Shown here in pieces: positions 28,035-36,040 of a stretch of 64,000 nucleotides of DNA. Position 1 is the first letter of the stretch; each line of letters opens with the position of its first letter. A program made the position numbers and the translations under genes. Under the pieces are notes generated by a model that saw nothing but the letters and a program-made list of their open reading frames with translations, was not told the DNA's origin and did no database searches. The DNA comes from JAHEJA01 sp965656445 (lineage in GTDB: Bacteria; Pseudomonadota; Alphaproteobacteria; Rhodobacterales; Rhodobacteraceae), in the NCBI GenBank assembly GCA_965656445.1, contig CBFHKO010000005.1, forward strand, positions 1 through 64,000, given 5' to 3'.

Positions 28035-28768
28035 GAATCAGACATCCGCTTGCTCATACGGCGCGCCATCCATTCCGACACTAACAGCGCCGAGATAGAA
28101 ATAATGATCGACACAATCACCAATCGCGCCGTTGCCGTATCCGATCCAGGAACCTGCATCAGCGCATAGATGGCCGAGGGGATTGTCTGCGTTTGATTGG
28201 GGATGTTTGAGACAAAGGTAATCGTTGCCCCAAATTCACCCAAGGCCTTGGCAAAGGCCAAGACGGAGCCTGCCAAAATGCCCGGAACGATTAAGGGCAA
28301 TGTAACGCTCATGAACACCTGAAATCGAGATGCCCCCAAGGTTTCGGCCGCTTGTTCGAGTTTCGGATCAACGGCTTCAATGGCCAATCGAATAGCGCGA
28401 ACCATCAAAGGAAACGCCATGATCGCCGCCGCCAAAACCGCACCCGTCCACCGAAACGCCAACACAAGACCAAATGTCTGTTCTAAAAACCCACCCAAAG
28501 GCGCGCGGCGACCAAACCACAAAAGCAAGATATAACCCGTGACAACGGGGGGCAAAACCAAAGGCAAATGTACAACAGCATTCAAAAGCTGACGCCCCCA
28601 GAATTCTTTGCGGGCCAAGACATAGGCCACATAAATTCCCAAAGGCAAGCTCAACACAACAGCCACAACAGCCACCTGCAACGATAGCTTGATTGCGTTC
28701 CATTCCTGAGGGCCAAACAAATCCATATGCGCAACCTGCACCAGCGCTACGGGTTTTACAATATTCAC
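28031..28768 (-). CDS. modB: molybdate ABC transporter permease
   Basis: A 245-residue inner-membrane protein with five to six hydrophobic segments. It has the ModB/CysT features LPLVLPPVVTGYILL and the EAA coupling loop AAETLGASRFQVFMSVTLPLIVPG near 140-165. The frame is slightly longer at the N-terminus than usual, so a start at the Met near residue 15 (MDLFGPQEW) is possible. It couples to modC by a 4-bp overlap. The expected binding-protein gene modA is absent upstream. Confidence 0.93.
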   Translation of the reverse strand: MNIVKPVALVQVAHMDLFGPQEWNAIKLSLQVAVVAVVLSLPLGIYVAYVLARKEFWGRQLLNAVVHLPLVLPPVVTGYILLLWFGRRAPLGGFLEQTFGLVLAFRWTGAVLAAAIMAFPLMVRAIRLAIEAVDPKLEQAAETLGASRFQVFMSVTLPLIVPGILAGSVLAFAKALGEFGATITFVSNIPNQTQTIPSAIYALMQVPGSDTATARLVIVSIIISISALLVSEWMARRMSKRMSDS

Positions 28769-28899
28769 AAATCAACAAAACAAAGCCTTGGTTGACCTAA
28801 ATTAGGGGAAACGAAATGAAGACTTGCAGACTCACAAGGCTTTGCGTATACGACCCTCAACAGCGGCGTGTTGGAAACAACATTCCACCGGAAAATTCG

Positions 28900-28922
28900 A
28901 CGGGCCGCGCGCCCGTTTTTTT
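28900..28922 (+). terminator. intrinsic terminator in the rimP leader (candidate attenuator)
   Basis: ACGGGC (28900-28905) pairs with GCCCGT (28911-28916) around CGCGC, followed by a run of T. It ends only 12 bases before the rimP ATG. No gene lies between modB (divergent) and this point, so it can only act on the rimP-nusA-infB leader transcript. Confidence 0.8.
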
Positions 28923-28934
28923 GTGTTTGGACCT

Positions 28935-29507
28935 ATGACGAATACCTTAATTGCAAAAGCAGCTATCGATCAGCGCCTCGCCGAGATCATTTCACCCGTT
29001 ATCGAAGATATGGGTTTTGAGCTCGTTCGCTTGCGTTTGATGAGCGGCAAGGAAATAACACTTCAGGTGATGGCAGATCGCCCTGACGGTGGCATCAATG
29101 TTGATGATTGCAGCGAGATTTCAACAGCCATCAGCGCAATCCTCGACGTTGAAGATCCAATTTTGGACACTTATAACCTTGAAGTATCAAGCCCTGGTAT
29201 CGACCGCCCCCTTACACGTCTCAAAGATTTTGACATGTTTGAGGGATATGAGGCCAAACTAGAAACCGAAGAATTAATCGACGGTCGCCGTCGGTTTAAA
29301 GGCCTACTTGCTGGTATCGAAGGATCAGAAATCCTAATCAATGTCGAAGAAGGCACAATAGGTTTGGAATTTGATTGGCTTACTGAGGCCAAATTGGTTC
29401 TAACAGACGACTTAATCAAAGAAATGCTGCGCCAACGTAAAGAATCCGGCGCAATTAACGAAGATAATTTTGATGACATCGAGACCGAAGGGTCCGAGGA
29501 GGAGTAA
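28935..29507 (+). CDS. rimP: ribosome maturation factor RimP
   Basis: A 190-residue 30S-assembly factor. ATG 28935 is chosen because MTNTLIAKAAIDQRLAEIISPVIEDMGFEL matches the usual RimP start; the frame extends further upstream but across a terminator hairpin. Family features are LRLMSGKEITLQVMADRPDGGINVDDC and YNLEVSSPGIDRPL. The acidic C-terminal tail (EDNFDDIETEGSEEE) is longer than in E. coli. It is first in the rimP-nusA-ylxR-infB operon, 2 bp before nusA. The region before the ATG has little room for a ribosome binding site. Confidence 0.95.
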   Translation: MTNTLIAKAAIDQRLAEIISPVIEDMGFELVRLRLMSGKEITLQVMADRPDGGINVDDCSEISTAISAILDVEDPILDTYNLEVSSPGIDRPLTRLKDFDMFEGYEAKLETEELIDGRRRFKGLLAGIEGSEILINVEEGTIGLEFDWLTEAKLVLTDDLIKEMLRQRKESGAINEDNFDDIETEGSEEE

Positions 29508-29509
29508 GA

Positions 29510-31117
29510 ATGGCAATCACCTCTGCAAACCAGCTTGAGCTTTTGCAAACCGCCGAAGCGGTCGCACGCGAAAAAATGATCGACCCAAATTTGGTCGTCG
29601 AAGCGATGGAAGAATCGCTCGCGCGTGCGGCGAAATCCCGCTACGGCAGCGAAATGGACATCCGTGTGAGCATCGACCGTAAAACAGGTCGTGCCGCCTT
29701 TACACGTGTTCGCACAGTTGTGGCCGAAGAGGAGCTTGAAAACTATCAAGCCGAAATGACTGTAGAGCAAGCCAAGCAATACATGGCAGATCCAGAGATT
29801 GGCCAACAGTATTCAGAGGAAATTCCTCCTGTCGAGATGGGCCGAATTGCGGCACAATCCGCGAAACAAGTTATCTTGCAAAAAGTCCGCGAAGCGGAAC
29901 GTGATCGCCAGTACGAGGAATTCAAAGATCGTGCAGGAACAATCATCAACGGTCTCGTAAAGCGCGAAGAATACGGCAACGTCATCGTGGATGTTGGTCG
30001 TGGCGAAGCAATCTTGCGCCGTAATGAGAAAATTGGCCGTGAAAGCTATCGTCCAAATGATCGCATCCGCGTCTTTATCAAAGACGTCCGTCGAGAAACA
30101 CGCGGTCCACAAATCTTCCTAAGCCGCACGGCGCCTGAATTCATGGCTGAGCTGTTCAAAATGGAAGTGCCTGAAATCTATGAAGGCGTGATTGAAATCA
30201 AATCCGTTGCTCGTGACCCTGGTTCACGCGCAAAGATTGCGGTTTTCACAAATGATAGCTCGATTGATCCAGTCGGTGCGTGTGTTGGTATGCGCGGTAG
30301 CCGCGTTCAGGCCGTTGTAAACGAGCTTCAAGGCGAAAAGATCGACATCATCCCTTGGAACGAAGATCAGCCAACATTCTTGGTCAACGCCTTGCAACCT
30401 GCTGAAGTGTCTAAAGTTGTTTTGGATGAAGAAGCCGGAAAAATCGAAGTTGTCGTTCCAGACGAACAGCTGTCTTTGGCAATTGGTCGTCGTGGTCAAA
30501 ACGTGCGCTTGGCGAGCCAGCTCACAAACCTTGATATCGACATCATGACAGAAGCCGACGAATCCGCGCGCCGTCAAAAAGAATTCGAAGAACGCACCAA
30601 ATTGTTCATCGATACTTTGGATCTGGACGAATTCTTTGCTCAGCTTTTGGTCTCCGAAGGGTTCGCGAACCTCGAAGAGGTTGCCTACGTTGAAATCGAC
30701 GAAATCTTGGTCATTGAAGGCATCGACGAAGACACCGCAGGTGAACTTCAGACGCGTGCTCGTGAATTCCTAGAGGCGCAGGCCCAAAAAGCCATCGATC
30801 GCGCCCGTGAATTGGGTGTCGAAGACAGCCTCATGAACTTTGAAGGTTTGACACCTCAAATGATCGAGGCATTGGCCGACGACGGCATCAAAACCCTCGA
30901 AGATTTCGCGACATGTGCGGACTGGGAATTGGCAGGTGGCTGGACAACAGTCGACGGCCAACGTGTCAAAGACGATGGTTTGCTAGAACAGTTCGAAATG
31001 AGCTTAGAAGAAGCTCAAGAGCTGGTCATGACAGCACGAATCGTTTTGGGCTGGGTCGATCCAGATGAGCTTAATTCTTCAGACGACGACCTAGAAGACG
31101 AACACAGCGAAGACTAA
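29510..31117 (+). CDS. nusA: transcription elongation/termination factor NusA
   Basis: A 535-residue NusA with the N-terminal polymerase-binding domain (LQTAEAVAREKMIDPNLVVEAMEESLARAAKSRYG), S1 domain (about 135-200), KH1 and KH2 (KIAVFTNDSSIDPVGACVGMRGSRVQAVVNEL; LSLAIGRRGQNVRLAS). C-terminal helix-hairpin-helix acidic repeats (about 360-520) follow. It modulates pausing, antitermination and intrinsic termination. GAGGAGGAGTAAGA precedes the ATG, and the gene is two bases from rimP. Confidence 0.98.
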   Translation: MAITSANQLELLQTAEAVAREKMIDPNLVVEAMEESLARAAKSRYGSEMDIRVSIDRKTGRAAFTRVRTVVAEEELENYQAEMTVEQAKQYMADPEIGQQYSEEIPPVEMGRIAAQSAKQVILQKVREAERDRQYEEFKDRAGTIINGLVKREEYGNVIVDVGRGEAILRRNEKIGRESYRPNDRIRVFIKDVRRETRGPQIFLSRTAPEFMAELFKMEVPEIYEGVIEIKSVARDPGSRAKIAVFTNDSSIDPVGACVGMRGSRVQAVVNELQGEKIDIIPWNEDQPTFLVNALQPAEVSKVVLDEEAGKIEVVVPDEQLSLAIGRRGQNVRLASQLTNLDIDIMTEADESARRQKEFEERTKLFIDTLDLDEFFAQLLVSEGFANLEEVAYVEIDEILVIEGIDEDTAGELQTRAREFLEAQAQKAIDRARELGVEDSLMNFEGLTPQMIEALADDGIKTLEDFATCADWELAGGWTTVDGQRVKDDGLLEQFEMSLEEAQELVMTARIVLGWVDPDELNSSDDDLEDEHSED

Positions 31118-31138
31118 TTCGCGTTTAGGGAACACTAC

Positions 31139-31768
31139 ATGTCACGTGGCAAACGAACCAAGGATCTAGACACCGACGCAGAGCGCAAATGCCTTGCGAG
31201 CGGTGAAGTACAGCCAAAGTTTGGCTTGATCCGTTTTGTCGTCGGGCCGGATAACACTGTTTATCCGGACTTGATGAATAAATTGCCAGGACGTGGTATG
31301 TATGTTTCTGCGGAAAAGGCTGCCCTTGAAAAAGTGGTCCAAAAGGGACTATTTTCGAGAGGAGCAAAGAAACAAGTCACTGTTCCGGATGGATTAGTGG
31401 TGGATTTGGAACAAAAGCTTGCGCGCCGCGTAGTTGATCTAATCAGCTTAGCGCGCAAGTCAGGTAGAGCCGTAGCTGGTTATGAAAAAGTAAAAGACTG
31501 GCTTATTAAGGACTATGCCGACGTATTGATCCAATCATCAGACGGTTCAGAACGTGGCAAATCAAAGCTAAGCACCCCACAAGATGGGATTTTCATCGGT
31601 TGGTTAACCTCAGATGAACTTGGTTTGGCATTTGGTAAACAAACAGTAATTCATTGCGCGCTTGCGACTGGTGGTTTAACGCAACGTGTAGTAGATGAGG
31701 CGCAAAGACTGAAAGGTCTGCGCGGATTTAACGGTGCCAAGGGGCGTCGGGAAGGAAAAGACAGCTAG
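31139..31768 (+). CDS. ylxR: YlxR-like RNA-binding protein fused to an L7Ae-like domain
   Basis: A 209-residue protein. Residues about 10-75 form the YlxR/DUF448 domain (RKCLASGEVQPKFGLIRFVVGPDN, LPGRGMYVS). Residues about 90-190 resemble the ribosomal L7Ae/L30e fold (LARRVVDLISLARKSGRAVAGYEKV). In Bacillus these are two separate genes, ylxR and ylxQ, in the same nusA-infB operon; here they form one polypeptide, as in other alphaproteobacteria. It binds RNA and may affect transcription or ribosome assembly. infB begins immediately after its stop. Confidence 0.9.
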   Translation: MSRGKRTKDLDTDAERKCLASGEVQPKFGLIRFVVGPDNTVYPDLMNKLPGRGMYVSAEKAALEKVVQKGLFSRGAKKQVTVPDGLVVDLEQKLARRVVDLISLARKSGRAVAGYEKVKDWLIKDYADVLIQSSDGSERGKSKLSTPQDGIFIGWLTSDELGLAFGKQTVIHCALATGGLTQRVVDEAQRLKGLRGFNGAKGRREGKDS

Positions 31769-34273
31769 ATGAGCGATAGTGACGGCAAGAAAACACTAGG
31801 CCTGCGAGGCGGCGGAAGCCGTCCTGGAAAGGTAAAGCAAAGCTTTAGCCATGGCAGAACCAAAAGTGTGGTTGTGGAAACCAAACGCAAGCGCGTAGTC
31901 GTACCCAAAGCGGGTGCAGCCAAGCCAGGCGGAACATCGGGCGGTGGCTCTCAATCCAGTGGCAATCGTCCTGGTGGAATTTCTGACGCCGAAATGGATC
32001 GTCGTCTAAAGGCCGTTCAAGCGGCCAAAGCACGCGAAGTCGAAGAAGCTGCAGCACGCTTGGCTGACGAAAAAGCACGCGAAGCCGACCGTGAACGCCG
32101 CCGTGCCGAACAAGAAGCCAAAGAGCGCGAACAGCGCGAGGCCGAAGAAAAAGCACGCGCCAAGGCCGATGCCGAGGAACGCGAACGTCGCGAAGCCGAA
32201 GAGGCCGCAAGCAAAGCGGCCGCTCTCGCCAAAGCCGCGAAAGAAGCGCCAAGCGCCAAAGCTGCCGAAGCAGCGCCGCGTCGCGAAATTAAATCCGCAG
32301 CACCCGCCGCAACACCGCGCAAAAAAGAGCGTGATGATTCAGGTCGTGGCAACAAAACCCGTGGCGACGATGGGCGTCGTTCAGGTAAATTGACACTGAG
32401 CCAAGCTCTGAATGGTGAAGGTGGTCGTCAGAAATCAATGGCAGCGATGAAGCGTAAACAAGAACGCGCGCGCCAAAAAGCCATGGGTCAAACGCAAGAA
32501 CGCGAAAAGGTTGTTCGTGACGTCCAAGTTCCAGAAGCTATCGTTGTTTCAGAATTGGCAAACCGGATGGCTGAACGTGTGGCTGAGGTCGTTAAATCGC
32601 TCATGAAAATGGGCATGATGGTGACACAGAACCAAACAATCGATGCCGATACTGCGGAATTGATTATCGAAGAATTTGGTCACAAGATCGTTCGCGTTTC
32701 TGATGCTGATGTTGAAGACGTCATCAACGAAGTCGAAGACAGCCCAGAGTCGCTCCAATCACGCCCTCCTGTCATTACAATCATGGGTCACGTTGACCAC
32801 GGGAAAACATCTCTCTTGGATGCGATCCGTAATGCCAAAGTTGTGTCCGGCGAAGCAGGCGGTATCACCCAGCACATCGGCGCCTATCAGGTCACAACAG
32901 ATGACGGCACAGTCTTGTCCTTCTTGGATACACCCGGCCACGCCGCCTTTACCTCTATGCGCTCTCGTGGTGCTCAGGTAACGGACATCGTTGTTTTGGT
33001 TGTGGCTGCTGATGATGCCGTGATGCCGCAAACTGTTGAGGCGATTAACCACGCCAAAGCAGCAGGCGTTCCAATGATTGTTGCAATCAACAAAATCGAC
33101 GTTCCAGCTGCGGACCCAACCAAAGTTCGCACCGATCTTCTTCAGCACGAAGTGGTCGTTGAGGCGATGTCTGGTGAAGTTCAAGATGTCGAAGTCTCTG
33201 CAAAAACAGGTCAGGGGCTTGATGCCCTTCTTGAGGCGATCTCGCTTCAGGCGGAAATACTTGAACTTAAGGCTAACCCAGATCGCGCGGCACAAGGTGC
33301 GGTTATCGAAGCTCAGCTTGACGTGGGACGTGGTCCAGTAGCCACTGTTCTCGTTCAAACGGGAACATTGCGCCAAGGTGATATCTTTGTTGTCGGCGAG
33401 CAATGGGGTAAAGTCCGCGCCTTGATCGATGACAAAGGCGATCGCGTCAAAGTGGCGGGTCCGTCTGTTCCTGTTGAGGTTCTCGGCCTTAACGGGACAC
33501 CAGAGGCAGGCGATGTTCTCAACGTCGTAGATACCGAAGCCCAAGCCCGCGAAATTGCAGAATATCGTGAGAATGCTGCCAAAGAGAAACGCGCCGCCGC
33601 TGGTGCCGCGACGACCCTTGAGCAGCTAATGGCGAAAGCGAAAGAAGACCAAAACGTCACGGAAATGCCAATCTTGGTTAAAGCCGACGTTCAAGGCTCT
33701 GCTGAAGCGATTGTTCAAGCCATGGAAAAAATCGGCAACGACGAAGTGCGCGTGCGTGTCCTTCACTCTGGTGTTGGTGCGATCACAGACACAGACGTCG
33801 GCTTGGCCGAAGCATCTGGTTCGCCAATCATGGGCTTTAACGTTCGTGCAAATGCATCTGCTCGGAACTCTGCCAACCAAAAAGGCGTGGAAATCCGCTA
33901 CTACTCTGTCATCTATGACTTGGTTGACGACGTAAAAGCGGCGGCAAGTGGTCTCTTGTCTGCAGAAATCCGCGAGAACTTTATTGGTTACGCTGAAATC
34001 AAAGAAACCTTCAAGGTGACTGGTGTTGGACGCGTGGCGGGTTGTATCGTGACAGAAGGCGTCGCACGCCGCAGCGCAGGTGTCCGCCTCTTGCGTGATA
34101 ACGTTGTGATCCACGAGGGTACGCTGAAAACGTTGAAACGCTTCAAAGACGAAGTCAAAGAGGTTCAGTCTGGTCAAGAATGCGGTATGGCCTTTGAAAA
34201 CTACGATGATATCCGACCCAAAGACGTCATCGAAATCTTTGAGCGTCAAGAAATCGAACGCACATTGGATTAA
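31769..34273 (+). CDS. infB: translation initiation factor IF-2
   Basis: An 834-residue IF-2 with a long charged N-terminal region (residues 80-170, Ala/Glu/Arg/Lys-rich, predicted coiled coil) as in other alphaproteobacteria. The IF2_N motif follows, then the GTPase domain with G1 GHVDHGKTSLLD near 340, G3 DTPGHAAF and G4 NKID. Domains II, III and the fMet-tRNA-binding C-terminal domain complete it. It delivers initiator tRNA to the 30S subunit. It ends the operon at a terminator; rbfA and truB do not follow here. Confidence 0.98.
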   Translation: MSDSDGKKTLGLRGGGSRPGKVKQSFSHGRTKSVVVETKRKRVVVPKAGAAKPGGTSGGGSQSSGNRPGGISDAEMDRRLKAVQAAKAREVEEAAARLADEKAREADRERRRAEQEAKEREQREAEEKARAKADAEERERREAEEAASKAAALAKAAKEAPSAKAAEAAPRREIKSAAPAATPRKKERDDSGRGNKTRGDDGRRSGKLTLSQALNGEGGRQKSMAAMKRKQERARQKAMGQTQEREKVVRDVQVPEAIVVSELANRMAERVAEVVKSLMKMGMMVTQNQTIDADTAELIIEEFGHKIVRVSDADVEDVINEVEDSPESLQSRPPVITIMGHVDHGKTSLLDAIRNAKVVSGEAGGITQHIGAYQVTTDDGTVLSFLDTPGHAAFTSMRSRGAQVTDIVVLVVAADDAVMPQTVEAINHAKAAGVPMIVAINKIDVPAADPTKVRTDLLQHEVVVEAMSGEVQDVEVSAKTGQGLDALLEAISLQAEILELKANPDRAAQGAVIEAQLDVGRGPVATVLVQTGTLRQGDIFVVGEQWGKVRALIDDKGDRVKVAGPSVPVEVLGLNGTPEAGDVLNVVDTEAQAREIAEYRENAAKEKRAAAGAATTLEQLMAKAKEDQNVTEMPILVKADVQGSAEAIVQAMEKIGNDEVRVRVLHSGVGAITDTDVGLAEASGSPIMGFNVRANASARNSANQKGVEIRYYSVIYDLVDDVKAAASGLLSAEIRENFIGYAEIKETFKVTGVGRVAGCIVTEGVARRSAGVRLLRDNVVIHEGTLKTLKRFKDEVKEVQSGQECGMAFENYDDIRPKDVIEIFERQEIERTLD

Positions 34274-34278
34274 AACAA

Positions 34279-34306
34279 AAACCCGCCTCAATGGCGGGTT
34301 TTTTTA
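34279..34306 (+). terminator. terminator of the rimP-infB operon
   Basis: AACCCGCC-TCAAT-GGCGGGTT followed by T7, starting a few bases after the infB stop. Confidence 0.95.
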
Positions 34307-34482
34307 TGAACACTGGGTGTCATGCGCCCGAAGTGTTAGTAAATTCCTTTGACGCTTTTGCGAATTATGTTGCTGGTGGAACTAGGTCGTTGTTGTCGAC
34401 TTTGTTTACTGCGATGAGACTGTTTTCTGACGACCCCCAAATCTATGCAGAGTGGACAGAAAACGAAGCATGAATCTAAAGC

Positions 34483-35328
34483 TCAGTTACCATTTTCAAT
34501 GTCCTCGTTTATTTTCCAGCTCTCAAGAAGCTGAATTGCGGCGTCTGTTGGTTCTTGCCAGAACCTCTCAGGATCACCTCGCCTAAGTGCTTCTGGAAAA
34601 CTAATGTATAAGATGTAATTTTTTGTTCGATCCCATATCCATCCGTCGCACCCGCCCCCTGAAGAGCATCGAAGCGTTACATAGTAATCATCTTCAAAAC
34701 GGTCAAAAATATCGGGGTTGGAAGATTGTCCACGTTGTTGAGCCCTTTTAAAACGACTTACCCTGGGGGATTGTTCTACATTTTGGTTGCCTGGCCATAT
34801 TATTCTAAACATGACAACATATTCGTTTTCTAAAGGAGGTTCTCGTCCCGGTTCGCATGGCTGGAAATCATAACCAGTTCTCATATTTTGCTCAACGTAT
34901 CTAAGGGATGGCATCCAAAACCGAATATTTGCTCCCCCCGCGTCTTCTCGGTCAAGTAAATCGGGATTGAACCGGCCTGTGGACGCATCGTACCCAGTGT
35001 AAGAGGAATTGCGTGATAACGAAGAGATTTTTTCTTCCAAGGTTGGAACCCTACCACGTTCAGGAAACGACCATTGGTTAAAGTATCCATTTGGAATTAG
35101 AAACCACTCACCTCGATTCCAGCTATGAACCAACGCGTCGAATCTAGGACCAATGCCAACGAATTTTTTGCGCGCCTTAGACCAATAACGATACACGTTC
35201 TCGGTAATAGGCAAATCAGGCGTTGCCCAAGTAGGGCGGCACTTAATATCTTGATCCTGCGAATACGCGGGACCGCCGAGTATTAGCATTCCAGAAATAA
35301 GTAGGCATCTCAATTGTATGCCTCTCAC
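34483..35328 (-). CDS. secreted protein of unknown function
   Basis: A 281-residue protein if begun at GTG 35328, which gives a good signal peptide (IQLRCLLISGMLILGG, cleavage after AYS). The frame stays open upstream to 35580, but those codons belong to a transposase fragment and unrelated DNA. The mature part is rich in W, Y, F, R and E and has five cysteines, for example at a Cys near CSSGGGCDGW. I do not recognise a family. It lies between the infB terminator and an IS3-type end, so it may be recently acquired. A start within the signal (ATG, MLILGG) is also possible. Confidence 0.6.
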   Translation of the reverse strand: MRGIQLRCLLISGMLILGGPAYSQDQDIKCRPTWATPDLPITENVYRYWSKARKKFVGIGPRFDALVHSWNRGEWFLIPNGYFNQWSFPERGRVPTLEEKISSLSRNSSYTGYDASTGRFNPDLLDREDAGGANIRFWMPSLRYVEQNMRTGYDFQPCEPGREPPLENEYVVMFRIIWPGNQNVEQSPRVSRFKRAQQRGQSSNPDIFDRFEDDYYVTLRCSSGGGCDGWIWDRTKNYILYISFPEALRRGDPERFWQEPTDAAIQLLESWKINEDIENGN

Positions 35329-35484
35329 AAATGTTTGCTTGTTCTGCTTTGCGAACCACAAACGGTGGGTTTGTGCGCGCAAAATTTGAATGCGAGCGGT
35401 GAGTAACCTGAATATTGCAAACACCCATGACTGAATATGTTTGAAAGCTAGTTGGACGCCATGGCTCATACACCTATCGCCATT

Positions 35485-35635
35485 CAAGTAACGCGCAACA
35501 TCAAGCCCATCATGCAAATGAACTTCAATCTCGCGAAACCTCTTCAGCGCATCTTCATCCGAATATCGTTTCCGTGCCATTCTTGCTTACTCCCTTGGTC
35601 AACAAATAGTGACACAGTGCTAGGGGGCCAAGACA
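35485..35635 (-). mobile_element. IS3-family insertion sequence remnant (one end plus start of orfA)
   Basis: On the - strand, an IS terminus-like TGTCTTGGCCCCC (complement of 35623-35635) is followed by GGGAGTAAGC and an ATG at 35580. That ATG opens MARKRYSDEDALKRFREIEV, the familiar start of IS3/IS407-group OrfA. Similarity to OrfA stops near residue 28 (about 35497), where the helix-turn-helix should continue. No second terminus, orfB or target-site duplication was seen. It is therefore a truncated relic that abuts mutT (stop at 35642). Confidence 0.75.
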
Positions 35636-35641
35636 TAATTC

Positions 35642-36040
35642 CTACAACCACTCCCACAAAATCGGGATCAGGGGGATGTCTGCGGCTGGCATAGGGTAAT
35701 CGCGAAGTTCATTCGCTTTGGCCCAGGCCAATGATTGTCCTTCTTTGCCCTGAACAATCCCATTCCACTTGCGGCAGGCATAGAGCGGCATCAAGAGGTG
35801 GAAATCATCATAGGTGTGGGAGGCAAAGGTCAAAGGGGCGAGACAGCTTTCCCATGTTTCTATGCCCAACTCTTCGTGTAATTCACGCACCAAAGCCATT
35901 TCAGGGGTTTCGCCCTCTTCGACTTTGCCGCCTGGGAATTCCCAAAGACCCGCCATAGATTTGCCTTCGGGGCGCTGCGCGAGCAAGACACGTCCGTCCC
36001 GATCTATCAAGGCAACAGCGGAGACCAATACTATTTTCAT
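35642..36040 (-). CDS. mutT: 8-oxo-dGTP diphosphatase MutT (Nudix)
   Basis: A 132-residue Nudix hydrolase. The Nudix box GGKVEEGETPEMALVRELHEELGIE spans about residues 37-61 with all catalytic Glu residues, and AQRPEGKSMAGLWEFPGG before it is typical of MutT. It removes mutagenic 8-oxo-dGTP from the nucleotide pool. It overlaps argJ by ATGA, forming an isomerase-argJ-mutT unit. The transposon relic starts 6 bp past its stop without touching the reading frame. Confidence 0.94.
   Translation of the reverse strand: MKIVLVSAVALIDRDGRVLLAQRPEGKSMAGLWEFPGGKVEEGETPEMALVRELHEELGIETWESCLAPLTFASHTYDDFHLLMPLYACRKWNGIVQGKEGQSLAWAKANELRDYPMPAADIPLIPILWEWL

Noticed and set aside
32000..32300. Repeat-like GAAGCC/GCGCGC-rich stretch considered as a DNA repeat
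   Set aside because: It encodes the Ala/Glu/Arg-rich coiled-coil region of IF-2; the repetition follows from the amino acid sequence.
32759..33544. 261-codon frame antisense to infB
   Set aside because: It mirrors the conserved IF-2 GTPase codons and its translation is rich in Cys, His and Asn with no recognisable motif; it is a shadow.
34306..34473. Small + strand frame (55-60 codons) after infB
   Set aside because: It begins inside the infB terminator and has no ribosome binding site; composition alone is not enough to call a gene.
35329..35580. N-terminal 84 codons considered as part of the secreted protein
   Set aside because: The first 28 match an IS3 OrfA start and the rest lies ahead of a good signal peptide, so the in-frame fusion is probably accidental.
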